A stretch of DNA of 64,000 nt from Triticum aestivum (taxonomy: Eukaryota > Streptophyta > Magnoliopsida > Poales > Poaceae). The first letter of the stretch is position 1. Every line of letters starts with the position of its first letter. A model generated the notes under the pieces. It was not told the DNA's origin. It saw nothing but the letters and a program-made list of their open reading frames with translations, and did no database searches. The stretch lies in contig NC_057795.1 in assembly GCF_018294505.1 (NCBI RefSeq), positions 515,970,795 through 516,034,794 of the forward strand. The letters are read 5' to 3'. Both the position numbers and the translations under genes were made by a program. Below, one piece after another: positions 22,913 to 35,312 of this stretch.

Positions 22913-24061
22913 ATTTCAAGCCTTGACTGGTATCGATTGGTCATCGCCTGACTTCCAAACGGTGGAGGAAGAAGAAGAACTGGCGAAGGATGACCCGGAA
23001 GCTTCAAACCGCCAAGGCCAGGAGAATTGATCCGCTAGGTGGTTCTTGATTTGCACCACCAGAAACTATTTTTAAAAAACAATTAATCCATTGGGCTTGC
23101 TGAGCCATGTAATAGGCTAGTGAAGTATTGATCTGCCGTACCATCGTGCATGTTTTGTTTGCATTAACACTGCTGATCCATCATTGGGAAATCCATCACT
23201 TATGCTTAATGGTATGATTAATTATTCAGATCTGGCTTGTCATTTTTCTTAAACAGACAACAAGTGCCCTGGCGGTTTACCCCAGGGCGGGTCATAATAC
23301 CCCCTATATAAAAAACCACTGAGGACTGATCAGTCCTAATCAGGGGTGGTTTATAAAAAACCTTATACAATAAAATAAACTCATACATGTGATATTTGTT
23401 CATCCTGCCAACTTATCATAAGTCATGTGTAAAGGCAATAGCCCATAGAAACATAATGTCCTGTTCCATATATGTACACTACCGGTTTATAACACTGCAT
23501 GCAGCAAGGGGTAATATCCCGAAACTTGAGTGGAAAGATCTAAGCATATTATCATTGTATCCTGGCGACTTATAGTCCAAAGCCAGGCCGGGTTAATAAC
23601 ACTCCGGATAAAGATATACATGCACCATCAGGCAACGTGGCCCTATTTGTTTTTTTAACCATGTATTGATATGTAACAAGAAGCAAAACTTCAAAAAATG
23701 TTCAAACGAAAGACAAACCAGAAAACGAGGCTTTCGTAGGCCGCCAAGCCTAAAACCCAAGTGCTTTCATGGGCCGCACAACCGTTGAGTTAAACCTTAA
23801 TTCAAAACCTTGTAAGCCGGGCCTCACATGACCAATCACCATTTTAACTTTGATAAGTTCAGTGTCTTCATAAGAATAAGTGTCAAGAGTACAACGGGTC
23901 ATTCCAGGATTACCTGGGCAGAGTGGCAGACTTAAAAGGGAGGCTAACCCGGATTTTTTGGTGAATACACCTAGGCATCCAAGCCTAAAGGGTCATGGCT
24001 ATGCTAGTGAGCCCCCAAGTTTTACTCCAGGTCTATAAACTGGAAGCCTCCAAGTACCTTT
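22913..24061. other. Noncoding part of element C
   Basis: No gene seen. It contains a perfect 16 bp palindrome (aggactgatcagtcct, 23322-23337) inside a longer inverted repeat (aaccac 23314-23319 with gtggtt 23346-23351). It ends at the ccttt target duplication of element A (24057-24061). Confidence 0.6.
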
Positions 24062-24947
24062 TGTTGGCGTTCTGGGAACGGGGGTCCCCAGACTTGCCTG
24101 CGTGTGGCCTGCGGCGTGGCTCAAGCAGTGGCCCAGTGCGGCCCATCTTCATCAACTCAAGCTCAAGACCCTCGCGAGGGGCCAAGCCTCGCGAGGCGAA
24201 CGATAGGAAGCTTCCTCAGGAGCAGCCTCGTCAGGCTGGCTCGCGAGGAGGCGGAGAGATCAAGGCAGGGGTACCTCGTGAGGTGCCCGTGACGCAAGCC
24301 ATGACGATCGAGGCCAGTTGGGCGCCAGGCGGGCACCGACCTGTGCAGTGTCCTTGTTTCCCCTTTGGTGCAAAGGGAGCAAGCACAGGCCAAGGCATCA
24401 GGCAAAGACTACCATTTCAGTGCAACAAGATCAAGACCAGCGGAACGGCAGGATGGAGGTCACCGTGGAGCCTAGGACGGTGTCATTGTCAGATTCTTTG
24501 GCAGGTGAGGACCAACTTTAGTCAGGTAAAGTGTACTAGATGTTCCCCTTCAAAATGGCCAATTGTTGGCGCCCTTCCCGCTCAATATTTGGGAAGAGGA
24601 CCAGGGCCTCTTACTCTATATATAGGGCTAGACACCATAGTATAGAGGCATATGGAATCGACCCCTCCAAAGGGACAACACCACCACAAGAACATCCCTC
24701 GCGATGCTGTTCTTCCCTTGTACTGTTCATCATCAGCCCCAGAGGCAATCCACCACGCCACAAACTAGAGTAGGGTATTACACCACAACGGTGGCCCGAA
24801 CTAGTATAAACCTTGCGTCTCTTGTGTTGTTCATCGTGTAGCCTAGATCCTTTGTGAGGCGACGAGACGTGAGTTGGTAGAGGAGAGATCTTCGTGCGCA
24901 CCCCAAAGTTCGAACCTCAAGGGTCTGCCGGAACCCGCAATCCGACA
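24062..24947 (+). repeat. 5' LTR of element A (886 bp)
   Basis: Starts tgttggcg, where the sister copies have tgtcggcg (a C-to-T change), and ends aatccgaca. It has a TATA box (TATATATA, 24617-24624) and several CTCGCGAG palindromes in its first 250 bp. The same LTR family appears at 35313, in inverse at 35922 and 49945, and at 63460. Confidence 0.93.
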
Positions 24948-24950
24948 TTA

Positions 24951-24967
24951 GGCGCGCCAGGTAGGGG
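24951..24967 (+). other. Primer-binding site of element A
   Basis: ggcgcgccaggtagggg starts 3 bp after the LTR, the same motif as in elements G and B. Confidence 0.7.
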
Positions 24968-25019
24968 TGCACCGGAATCGCGTGTTCCGCCGTCTTGCAT
25001 TTCGTCGTCCGTCGCATCC

Positions 25020-26245
25020 ATGTTTGATGCTCGTCGAGCCCGTGCCGAGCGCTGGGTTGCTCTTGCGGCCCATGTCGCAAAGACGGCCCCCTTCGGCGGG
25101 CCTCCCCGTCGTTCCCCATCACCTGCCGCCCACGCCGCCATCGGCCCGGTGGGGAACGAGCAGCAGGCGTCGTCGCTGCATCCCTCGGTGCAGCGGGAAG
25201 TCCGCACCGCTACCCCGCCGCTAACTCCAGCAGGCTCGTCATCGCACACTCGTCATGCTCCCACGGACGTGCATGCCGCGTTGCTCCTGGCACGTGAGCT
25301 CCTGCACTACCGCCCCGTCGACAACCTCTACGAAGAGTGGCTTGCCTGCATCACCGAGCTCGTCAGCACCGCAGGGGGCTCCCCTGCGCCGTCCCTCTCG
25401 CTGCATCGCCCTCCGTCCTATGCAGGCAACACAGCTCTGGAGGCGCCTCCGCCGCCTCCCCCTCAAGAAGGCGCCCTGGCCCCAAGGCGCGTGGCCCCTG
25501 GACGGGACCCACCGTGTCCAGTGCCTGCGCAACAAGAAAAGAGCTGCCAAGAGATCCCTCACCCTCAAGAAGGTGCTCACGTGCTCCCTGCACCGGCACA
25601 TCATGACCGCGCTCCTCCTAAAGTGCGCCACGACCCCGCGCTGCTCCTGGCGGCAGCACGCGGAGACCTCCAAGATCAAGCCCTTCATCACCAAAGGCCC
25701 CTTGTGGCCACTGCAGGCTTCCGTGCCTTCACCGCCGAGCTGTGCAGCGTGGCCTAGGCGGGCAAGTTCAAGCCAAATCTGCCTCTTCGCTACAACGACA
25801 CTGCTGACCCCGCGGAGTTCCTCAAGCTCTACAAGTTGGGCATAGAGGCGGCCAACGGGGATGAAAAGGTCATGGCGAACTGGTTTCCCATGGCGCTCAA
25901 GGATGGCGCCCGTACATGGCTCCTCAACCTGCCTCCCAGCATGATTTCCTCTTGGGACAAGATGCGCACTCGCTTCATCGCCAACTTCCAGGGCTCAACC
26001 AAGCTGCATCTCAGGAGCGCCTCTGGCCCTCGCACGTCGGACATTGCGAGGGTCCACCCCACAGCTATGTTCGCATGCCTCTCGGCCTGCCAAACGCGGT
26101 CGCCACTCATCAGCGCCTGCTGAGGAGCATTCTGGAGGCTTAGGAGGTCAGGCATTGCACAGTCCTGGCGGAGATGGAGATGGTCCTTGAAGAGCCACCT
26201 GCGCCCCCGGAGCCTCCCGAGGCTCTGGGCCCTGGGGGCTCGTGA
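25020..26245 (+). pseudogene. gag of element A, fused to a reverse-transcriptase remnant
   Basis: ATG at 25020 starts MFDARRARAERW, collinear with the gag of element B. The frame is open except for one TAG at 25755-25757, where B has TGG. The Retrotrans_gag domain follows (DTADPAEFLKLYKLGIEAAN through MRTRFIANFQG, about 25795-25992). At 25988-25994 the sequence ccagggc joins gag directly to the reverse-transcriptase segment seen in B (gggctcaacc ... tatgttcgcatgcc). The gag C-terminus with its zinc knuckle and the whole protease are deleted. The fused frame runs to 26123; homology continues to about 26245. A nonfunctional capsid-protein remnant. Confidence 0.85.
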
Positions 26246-27700
26246 GGATCGGCTTCCACACCATGCTCCGTCCGCTACCTCAACATTTCTCCATCTCCAA
26301 CGGTATCAGGTGATACCTTTCAAGTTCCATTTCAGTTGGGAGCGCCCCCAGGGCTGCATCATTCCCAGGCCGCGTGGGTCCGTCCCTGCGGCATGTATCT
26401 CTTTTGTTCATGTCTTTAGATTACCTTGTTGGGGCCGCCCCTCGGGCTGCATTATCCCCAAGCCGCTCGGGCCTAACCCAGTGGCGTGTATCGCTCCCGC
26501 ATCTATCCAGGTCGTGTATTTGGCCCGCCATGATTATTACCTGGTGCCTCCGACGGTGCCCTTCTTCCCTCATGCTAACCACTTGCATGCTAAAAGGGGG
26601 GCACCTGAGCATCGCGACTCACGAGCTCTTACTGGCTCTCCAGCCCTCACATCCTGGCCTTGTCCACGGCATCGCGACCTGGCATACCAGCGACGGTTGA
26701 GCTCGCTCGAGGGCCGGGACCTGAAAACGTAGAGTGTTGGCATCTAATCAATCTTGCAGGAACACACCACAAACAAGGCACAGAGCCAGGCGCAACCCGC
26801 CTTGAGGTAGGGCCCCGTGAGTCCCGCGCTGGCTCACGGGTGCCCAGATACACCTCGTCAAGCCCTACCGTGCCGGCCACGTGTCAGGGCGGGGCTGTAC
26901 ACGCCCCGGGGGCTCCTCCCGGAGGGGCCCCCTCCCACATACCAGTGGAAGCACCATGCTCCGCGCTGGCTGACGACACTGCCGAGGAGCAGCTATGCCC
27001 GTACACATACGAAAGCGCTATGCTCCGCGCTGGTGATAAACAACTGAGGGCGGCCCACGGTCGCATCAACCTCAGGGAGCCCAGAGCTCAGTGTCCGGCC
27101 CTATCATAACGCCTCCCTTCGGGAGCGCCACGCGAGGGGGCTGGACACGGGGGCTACGTCCGGGCCACACCCGGGCGCATGCCACCCAGCCAGGCCCCTT
27201 GGGCCTGGTTCATCGTGCGCCACTCCCCGAGCGGAGCCAAGGTATGAAGACCGTTTGAGCATCAAGGGGGACTCCTGAGCATCGCAACTCAGGAGCCTAA
27301 CTGGTCATGTAGCCCCTCACTCCTTAGTCCCATCCTGGTTTCCGGTCGGGGCTAACGGCGGATGAGGTATGCGCGGGGCCGGGCCCTGCCGACGTAGAAC
27401 GATAAATCCACTCCTATGTCTCCCTTTCCTACTTGCTGTTCGCACGTCAAGGGGGACTCCTGAGCATCGCGACTCAGGAGCCTAACTGGTCACGTAGCCC
27501 CTCACTCCTTGGTCCCGTCCTGGTTTCCGGTCGGGGCTAACGGCGGCTGAGGTATGCGCAGGGCCGGGCTTTGCTGACATAGAACACAAGCAAATAGGAA
27601 GGAAAAACGCAAATCCTAAGGAATTCAAAAGCAAATATTACATGCCATAGGTTGTTTTCACAACACCAAACACAAGTTTAAACGCCTCCACGAGGCATGA
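26246..27700 (+). other. Noncoding 3' region of element A with hairpin repeats
   Basis: Open frames here are GC-driven shadows. About 26250-26480 matches element B (minus, 39330-39060). Two 185 bp direct repeats start at 27263 and 27448; each begins caaggggg and contains a perfect hairpin, CTCCTGAG ... CTCAGGAG (27272-27295 and 27457-27480). A diverged related hairpin lies near 26605-26630. Confidence 0.7.
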
Positions 27701-27743
27701 TGCATGTTGCAGGAATTAAAACAAGACCCAAGCCATGGAGGGG

Positions 27744-30376
27744 TCACTTTCTGGCGGCGCCGTCACTTGTGGCGGGGTCGCGCTGGGTGGCTCCACCTCC
27801 CGAGGCAGCAGAGCTGGCAGCATCTTGCCCAAGCCTGGTGCTGAAGGCATGGAACCTCGCCAGCAAGGCCTCAACTCGACCCTTCACAGCCTTAGCAGCA
27901 GTAGCGGCAAGCTCGCCGCTCACAGGTTCTAGCAGGCTGTCGAGGTCGATGCTGGGGTCGCGAAGGTAGACGTGGCTGAGGACATGCGTCAGCACCGCAG
28001 AAGAAAGGACATGCGCCTCGGCCTCGGCCGTGGGGCCAAGGCCGTCTGCGATGTCTTTAAGTCCACAGACCAGGAAGGGAAGCATCTCGGCGGGGCCGTC
28101 CTCTGTGCCAGCCAATCGCTTCTCTAAGGCGCCATCATAAAGCGTCTTCAGCGTGGCGCGAGCCTTCTCCTCCAGCTTCGTGAAGGCCACCCGATCCTCA
28201 TCCAGAACCTTTGCCTCGCCGTCCAACTCGATCCTCTCTGCCTTCAGCGCCTGCTCCAGCGTCTCTAACCGGCCACGATGCTCATCAAGCTCGACATCCC
28301 GGTCCCTGACGGCAGCTTCTCGACTCTTCATCTCCTTCTCCTTCTCCTGGCGGTCGCGGAATTCCTTGGCAAGCTTGTCGCGCAGGCCATGGAGCTTGTC
28401 CTCCAGCGCCTTGTAGCAGCCCCGGGCATCAGCAGCGTCACCCAAGGCAGCATCGCGAGCGGCCTTGGCTTGGGAGGTGGCCTGCTTCTCCTCATCGAAG
28501 GCCATCACGGCCTGGCTCAGCGTCGCTCGGATGGAGGCGTCAGAGCGGACCCAGCCAGAGGCCAAGTCTAGGTGCCCGGCCACCAGGCGGGGGTCGGCGC
28601 CCTGGAGATCTTGCAGCTGGCCCAGCTTGGCAGCAGCACGATCCAAGATGGTGGTAGGAGTCGGAGAAACGGCAGTCGGTGGAGTAGGAGGAGAAGACGG
28701 CACCGTGATCACATCATCAGGCATTGGGGCCTTCTGAGCCTTGGCGGCCTCGACGATAGCGTCAAGCGCGGACGCCTCTGGAGTCGCCAGGGCCACGGGG
28801 GCTGGATCCACGCCAGTACGCACCTCCTGGCCTCATGAGGATGACCGGGCAGGGGAGGCACGATCCTCGCTGCCTCCTTTTCCCGCAGACAAAGGCGCAA
28901 CCCCGACAGGCGAGCTTGTCTCAAGAAGGGCCACTGAGGCCCCTTTCAACCTTTTCGCCGCAGGCGCCGGCCTAGCCAAAGGATGCAGACAACAAGCCTT
29001 GGCGACGGAAACAAGAAGCTAAACATGAATCAGACACTTACTGGTCGTCGTTCGCGGACTCAAGCAGCCTCCGGCCGAACTTCAAGCCCGAGAGCCCACT
29101 GCAGGGGTCAGCCTTGGGAGGCCCGGAAGCAGAGGGCATATAAGAAGAGTTGGAGCTGGCTTCAGGCCGCCTTGGAGCCAGAGCAGATCCGCGGGGAACT
29201 AGCCTCATCCTGTCCTTCCTTGGGACCAAGGGCGAGCTCTCTCCGCCTCGCCCGTCGTCGGCCTCGTCGTCGTCTGGCATGAAGCGGAGCGCGTGGGACA
29301 TGCGCCAAGGGAAGGACTCCCTCGACTCTCCGTCGGTCGCCTCAGAGTCGGACTCTTCCTCCTCCTCCTCTTCTTCCTCCTCCCTGCTGGAGTCATCGGA
29401 AGACACGTTCACCATCGCTAGCGCCACCAGATCCTCGGGAGCTTCCGCAGGCACTAGCCCCTCCCTGTTGAAGGTGGGCATGGAGTTCACCACCTGCTCC
29501 CAGTCATCGCGAAGGAACAGGGAGACAGGAGCACCCTCCAGTCTCGCCACGTCTCCTCCAACCAAGGAATGGAGGGCTGCGGCCAGATCTTCGTCGGCCA
29601 GGGCCGTGGAGCTCATGCGGAGGGCGACATCTGCTTCCCCGAGCCTCCACAATGGGAGCGAGTGTTCCCGAAGCGGAGCCACCTGGTGCTCCAGGAACTC
29701 CCTCAGGAGCATAGCCCCGGGCAACTTCGCCGTCACTAGGTTGCCTGGCCTCAGGTCCGCGTTCATCCTCTTCAACACCGCCTTTGCACGGGGGTCGACA
29801 AGCTCCGCACAAGACCACGCATCAACGGCCTTGGGCTGACCCGTGGGCAGCACCAGTCGAGGGTGGACGCGCCCAACATCCACCATGACCCACTTGCTCC
29901 GAAAGCCCTTGATCCGCTTCTCGGGCTTTGATATGGCATTGGAGTTGGAGTATGCGATGAAGCTCGCGCAGGCGGTGATGTGGGCACCAGAAACCCGGAG
30001 GGAAAAGTAATGGCGCAGCAGAGCCACTGAGGGCATCACTCCAACATGAGCCTCATAGTAGCAGGCGAAAATCGCCAGAAGGAGAACAGAATTCGGGTGG
30101 AGGTGAAGAGCTTGCAAGTTATATTGGTGAAGAACAACAAGGAAGAACTCAGAAAAGGGAGGCACTAGACCGGCGATGATGGGGCTCACGAAGAGCGGAT
30201 AGAAGGTGCTCGCCTTGTCTCCAGGCTGGGTGGAGCCGATCCTGAGCGCAACCGCCCCCTCATTGCCCTGCGCCACCATCATCTGGTGCGTGAGGGCGAG
30301 GTTCTTCTCCGACACGTTCGGGGGATCCAAAGCCGGCGAGTACCAAGCCCCGCGCCGGATTCTTGCGAGGCGCCAT
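27744..30376 (-). pseudogene. Antisense cargo ORF in element A (gypsy-type transposon protein with coiled coil)
   Basis: Minus strand. An ATG at 30376-30374 (MAPRKNPARG) lies in a different frame from the domain, so there is an early frameshift. The main exon, down to 29042, carries the PF04195-like core (GLVPPFSEFFLVVLHQYNL, LHPNSVLLLAIFACYYEAHV, PSVALLRHYFSLRV) and a long Glu tract. A 70 bp intron (29041-28972, gtaagt ... ctag) keeps the frame (NDDQ | PAPAAKRL). Exon 2 has one TGA (28835-28833), then a coiled coil rich in Glu, Lys and Arg (about 28400-28150), ending at 27744. It is antisense to A, like the extra ORF in C. Alternatively it is the first ORF behind the Sukkula-type LTR at its right. 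Molecular role unknown. Confidence 0.7.
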
Positions 30377-30449
30377 GGCTTGTCGAAGGTGAGAGATTGA
30401 GGCGGATCTGGAGGATTTTGAAAGCGAGAAGGAGGAGAGCGAGATAGGG

Positions 30450-30461
30450 GATCTGATACCA
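30450..30461 (-). other. tRNA-Met-type primer-binding motif beside the 4.6 kb LTR
   Basis: On the minus strand, TGGTATCAGATC begins 3 bp after the end of the long LTR (gggcgtgaca-agt-tggtatcagatc). It differs from the usual initiator-Met site TGGTATCAGAGC at one position. This suggests the LTR end is a true LTR/interior junction, not a solo LTR edge. Confidence 0.6.
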
Positions 30462-30464
30462 ACT

Positions 30465-33400
30465 TGTCACGCCCAATATGCGATACTATCCTAAAGAGAC
30501 ACGAAGGTCCCACCAAGGATAGAACCACATATTGATACGCTTTTGCAAGGTGGATATCATTACATCAACATTACATAAAGATGGGGATACATACAAAAGC
30601 CATACAATGCCACAAGAATACAACATCATCTTACATAAGATCAACATACGACTACGGATGAAACACAAATAGAAGCTCAAACGACATCCATCCTGCTAGC
30701 CCAGGCTGTCGACCTAGAACCTATCCCCTGATCGAGGAAGAAGGAGAAGAAGAACTCTGAAACAAGTAACATCGCTCTCGCGTCATGATCATCGCATAAC
30801 CTGTACCCGCAACTGTTGTTGTAGTAATCTGTGAGCCATGAGGACTCAGCAATCCCATTACCATGGGTATCAAGACTAGCAAAGCTTAATGGTAAAGGAA
30901 GGGGTAAAGTGGTGAGGTTGCAGCAGCGACTAAGCATATATGGTGGCTGACGTTCGCAAATAAGAGCGAGAAGAGAGCAAACGGAACGGTCGTGAAGCTA
31001 GCAATGATCAAGAAGTGATCCTGAACTCCTACTTACGTCAAACATAACACAAAACCGTGTTCACTACCTGGACTCCGCTGAAAAGAGACCATCACGGCTA
31101 CACACGCGGTTGATGCATTTTAATTCGAATCTGGTGTCAAGTTATCTACAACCGGACATTAACAAATTCCCATCTGCCACATAACCGCGGGCACGGCTCT
31201 CGAAAGTTTATACCCTGCAGGGGTGTCCCAACTTAGCCCATCACAAGCTCTCACGATCAACGAAGGATATACCTTCTCCCAGGAAGACCTGATCAGTCTC
31301 AGAATCCCGGTTTACAAGACATTTCGACAATGGTAAAACAAGACTAGCAAAGCCGCCCGATGTGCCGACAATCCCGATAGGAGCTACACATATCTCGTTC
31401 TCAGGGCAACACCGGATGAGACTAGCTACGAGTAAAACCAGACCTCAAGTTTCCTCGAGGTGGCCCCGCAGGCAGCTCGGTTCGGACCAGCACTTAGAGA
31501 AGCACTGGCCCGGGGGGCTAAAATAAAGATGACCCTCGGGTTGGCCGACCCAAGGGAAGGGTATAGGTGGTGGTGAGGCAAATGGTAAAACCAAGGTTGG
31601 GCCTTGATGGAGGAGTTTTATTCAAAGCGAACTGTCAAGAGGGTCCCATAAATCACCCAACCGCGTAAGGTATGCAAAATCAAGGAACATAACACTGGTA
31701 TGACGGAAACTAGGGCGGCAAGAGTGGAACAAAACACCAGGCATAAGGCCGAGTCTTCCACCCTTTACCAAGTATATAGATGCATTAATTAAATAAGAGA
31801 TATTGTGATATCCCAACCATAATCCTGTCCACCATGGAGCAATCTTCAACTTCACCTGCAAGTAACAATGCTATAAGAGGGGCTGAGCAAAGCAGTAACA
31901 TAGCCAAACAACGGTTTGCTAGGAAGGGTGAAAAAAAGGTTAGAGGCTGACATGGCAAATTGGGAGGCTTGAAGAACAAGTGATAGGTAGCGCAGCAAAG
32001 CGATAGAACGAAGCAACTAGCATAGCAATGATAGTAGTGAGATCCAAGGTGACAGTCATCTTGCCTGAAATCCTGCAAGGAAGAAGAACGAATCCATGAA
32101 GAAGATGAAGCCACGAAGACGAACCAAGCGTAGACGAACAAATCCTCACGATCGCAATGAAAACGAGAACTATTGAGAAGAAGCACACAACACGGTAAAC
32201 ACACCACACATAGACAACACATGATGCACAATAAGCATGATGCATGACAAAGCTAGATGAGGCTACTCATGGCAAGAGATGATGCATACAAGAACAACAC
32301 ATCAAAGCAAGGTTAAATGAGGCCGGAAACAACATATAACAATTTCGGTAAGTCATGTGCAAATTTCGAAGTTGGTCCAGACCTGAATAAACATTATGTT
32401 CAACTTGTTAAACAGCAAGTTAAGATGCACCAAGATGATCTACACGAGATTCTAGTCGAGTTACATATAAAGTTCATTTAATTCGGAGCTACGGCCTAGA
32501 AGATATGAGCAAAACAAGTTAAACATGGCATTGATGCAAAATGCATACAAACATCAAGCAAACACACTCAAACCATGGATGCAACATGATAATATGAAAC
32601 TTCATGCAAAATCAAGCAAGTTCCATATAGAGCACACTCAAAACGAAGCAATGGTTCAACACATACACTCTATACAAGTTTAAAGGACAAGCTGTCCAAA
32701 ACAGCAACTAGCCATCTTGCAAGCATCAAAACAATAAGCTACATCACCTCAACATAAGAACAAAAGGCATGGTCATGATGTACAGGTACAGAATGAAAAA
32801 ACATGAACACTGAGCTATCTCCATAAACTACTAGAACATGCTCAAAAAGACATGGACATATTGCAAATAATAACAGGTTCACAGACTTGGCAGAAACAAC
32901 ATCAGGTGCAATGTTTAGAGCTAACAAACAACATGCTACAGGAACTTATCATGGCAACCAAAGGCAAGGCAAGCTAATACTAAAGTCAAAGAACAAAACT
33001 CCCTTACTAAACTAAATCCAAAGATCAACAGAAAAGACGGTAGCATCCATGCAAACATGGCAAATGATATGACAGATTCAGACATGGCAGGGACAACAAT
33101 AAGTAGGCATATTGGTGAGCTTACACCACTCACCACAGAGCACTACATGGCATGACAAGATAACCAACAGTAATAATACATGTTTATAAAGCTATAAACG
33201 GTAAGATAAAGTTCATAGGGTGCATGGATCACTAGCAAAGCACATGGCAAAACTGACCTTAATGTTAACAGGCTGACAACAACATTATTTAGCAAATTTG
33301 TTGCAATATTACAACAAGCTACAGAAGGCTATAAATTAAACCAGGGGCATGGATGGATAGAGCATGACATGTGTAACAAAACATCATTAGTGAAAAACTC

Positions 33401-35090
33401 CATATTGTGCATAGAATGACTTGTAGCAGCAGGTTTACATAGCATTAAGATATAACAGATTCGGCCTAGCAAAACAGAAACATCAAGTACCCTAGTTCAC
33501 AAGCTCGATGCACTCACTACAAGACTCACAAAAATATATGGGTTGCACCACTGTAAACATGGCATTATGTAGCTCAAGACTCAAGTAGAGCTCATGCTCA
33601 TAAGATGCACACATCAAATGCAACAAAAATGACAAAACAGCAAGTTCTGTTAACAGACAACAGTTAACATCATATAGCACTTTCGCAACAATGATTTAGG
33701 CATCAAGATGAACTCAAACAATCATGGCATAATGGAATGAAATGAAGATCATCTCCTGATGAACATTTTGATATATTATATGCATGAAACGGAGCAGCAC
33801 ACATGAAGTTATGATGCAATGAACATGGCATGAAAATGATAAGATCTAGGGATAACAGATTTTATGAAAAACAAACAGAGCAAGGCAAGATTACTAAACG
33901 ACACCTAGGCAAGGCTTAGGCGTGGAGGCTCACCAGCGGGCCGCTGGGCCGGAAGGGGAAGGGGAGGTTGGGCCGTGGCCCATGTGGCCGGCGAGGGAGG
34001 AGGCCCAGCAGGGGCGAGCGAGCGGGAGAGGCGCAGATCGGGGCTCTTCCCGATCCCGCACGACAGCGGCGACAGCGAACGGAGGGTGGCCGGCGATGGG
34101 CGGAGGAGGATCCCGGCGAGGGGTCACCGGATCCGGCGGCGGGCGCAAAGGGATGCGCGGCGAGGTCGTCGGGGTAGGTGGCGCCAGCGCGGAGGATGGT
34201 GGCAGAGGCGCGGGAGCGCGACACCGGTGGGTGGCTCTGGCCAAGGTGGCAGGGTCGGGTGTAGGTCCGGTGAACAGCGTCGAGGGGTGCCACTCCGGCG
34301 GACGGCAGGGTGAAGGCGGCGGCGGGCGGCGCAGCCCTGAGGAGGCGGCGGCGGGCAAACGGGCAAGGCGCCCGGGGCGCAGCCCAGATGCGGCCCGGGG
34401 CAGGCCGGCCTCGGGCCCCGACGGCGGGGCGCGGCGGCTGGTGGCGGAGGAGGCCACATGGCGGGCAGGGATTGGCTGCTGGAGGTGGCGCGGGCATGTC
34501 TGGCGGCGGACGGACACGTCCGGCGCTGAGAGGGAGAGAGGCTAGGGTTAGGTTGGATTCATCCGCGAATTTCGGGGGAGGGCACCTATTTATAGGTAGA
34601 GGGAGCTAGGAGTGTCCAAATGAGGTGCGATTTTCGCCCACACGATCATGATCGAACGACCGAGAACATGGAGGGGGTTTGGACGGGCTCATAGGCTGTG
34701 GTGAAGAGGGGCTGGGATGCAAAGAAAGAGGAGTTTCAGGCTACGCGGTTAACCGTTGGGGCATCAAACGACCTCCAAATGGAACGAAATTTGACGAGTG
34801 GTCTACCGGTGATATACCAAGGCCACTCGGAAAATCTCGGTCCATTCTGAGAACGCTTTTCTCCCGCTCACGAAACAAGGTCTGAGAGGGGCGACGGGCA
34901 CGTGTGAGAGTGCCTGTGCTCAGAACGGACAACAGAGAGAACCGGGGGAACCCGAACGGATGCAAGTTTTGAAAAACATGCAGATGAAATGAAGATGATG
35001 ACATGGCAAAATGCAACACGCAAGCAAATGACATGGCAACAACGACGAATAACTGGGAGACACCTGGCGCATCGAATCTGGGGCGTTACA
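30465..35090 (-). mobile_element. Sukkula-type LTR, 4626 bp, inside element A
   Basis: The plus strand reads tgtcacgcccaatatgcgat ... tggggcgttaca. In minus orientation the end is tatcgcatattgggcgtgaca, which closely fits the well-known end of the barley Sukkula LARD LTR. A length near 4.5 kb is typical of that family. A minus-strand TATA (TATAAATA, 34594-34587) precedes a GC-rich transcribed-looking segment (34520-33910). The flanks are caact (left) and agcaa (right), so no 5 bp duplication; no second LTR is found. This is therefore one LTR of a truncated or recombined element. The rest is A-rich noncoding sequence; open frames in the GC-rich part occur on both strands and are not credible genes. 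Confidence 0.75.
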
Positions 35091-35312
35091 AGCAATGACT
35101 GATGAAGGCGAAGAAAGTAAGCCTGGCCTGGGACTGCCCTTTTGTCAGACATACAGTTGCCGAGGCATCGTGGGGAAGCGGAGACGCCCACGTCCAATCA
35201 ACCGCCACACGGTGCCCAAGGCTGCAGGCTGTTGGGGCCTGCGGCGCTTCGCACTTGCCCCTTCGCTTCTCTGCTAAGCCAAGTCCGGGCGTGCCTTGGG
35301 CCCGGGGGCTAC
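35091..35312 (+). other. 3' end of element A interior with PPT-like tract
   Basis: From the tgccgaggcatcgtgg segment (about 35158) onward, this 220 bp stretch is shared with element B (minus, about 36970-36795). It ends gggcccgggggctac directly before the LTR, which acts as the polypurine-tract position in both copies. Noncoding. Confidence 0.7.

Noticed and set aside
28153..28838. Plus-strand ORFs opposite the coiled-coil exon
   Set aside because: Shadows of the minus-strand cargo ORF, which carries the recognisable protein.
33916..34609. Open frames of about 200 codons on both strands in the 4.6 kb LTR
   Set aside because: Mirror-image frames caused by high GC; Pro/Arg/Gly-rich low complexity; lies in a non-coding LTR.
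30465..35090. Solo LTR interpretation
   Set aside because: Flanking 5-mers differ (caact/agcaa) and a primer-site motif follows the LTR end, so a simple solo LTR is unlikely.
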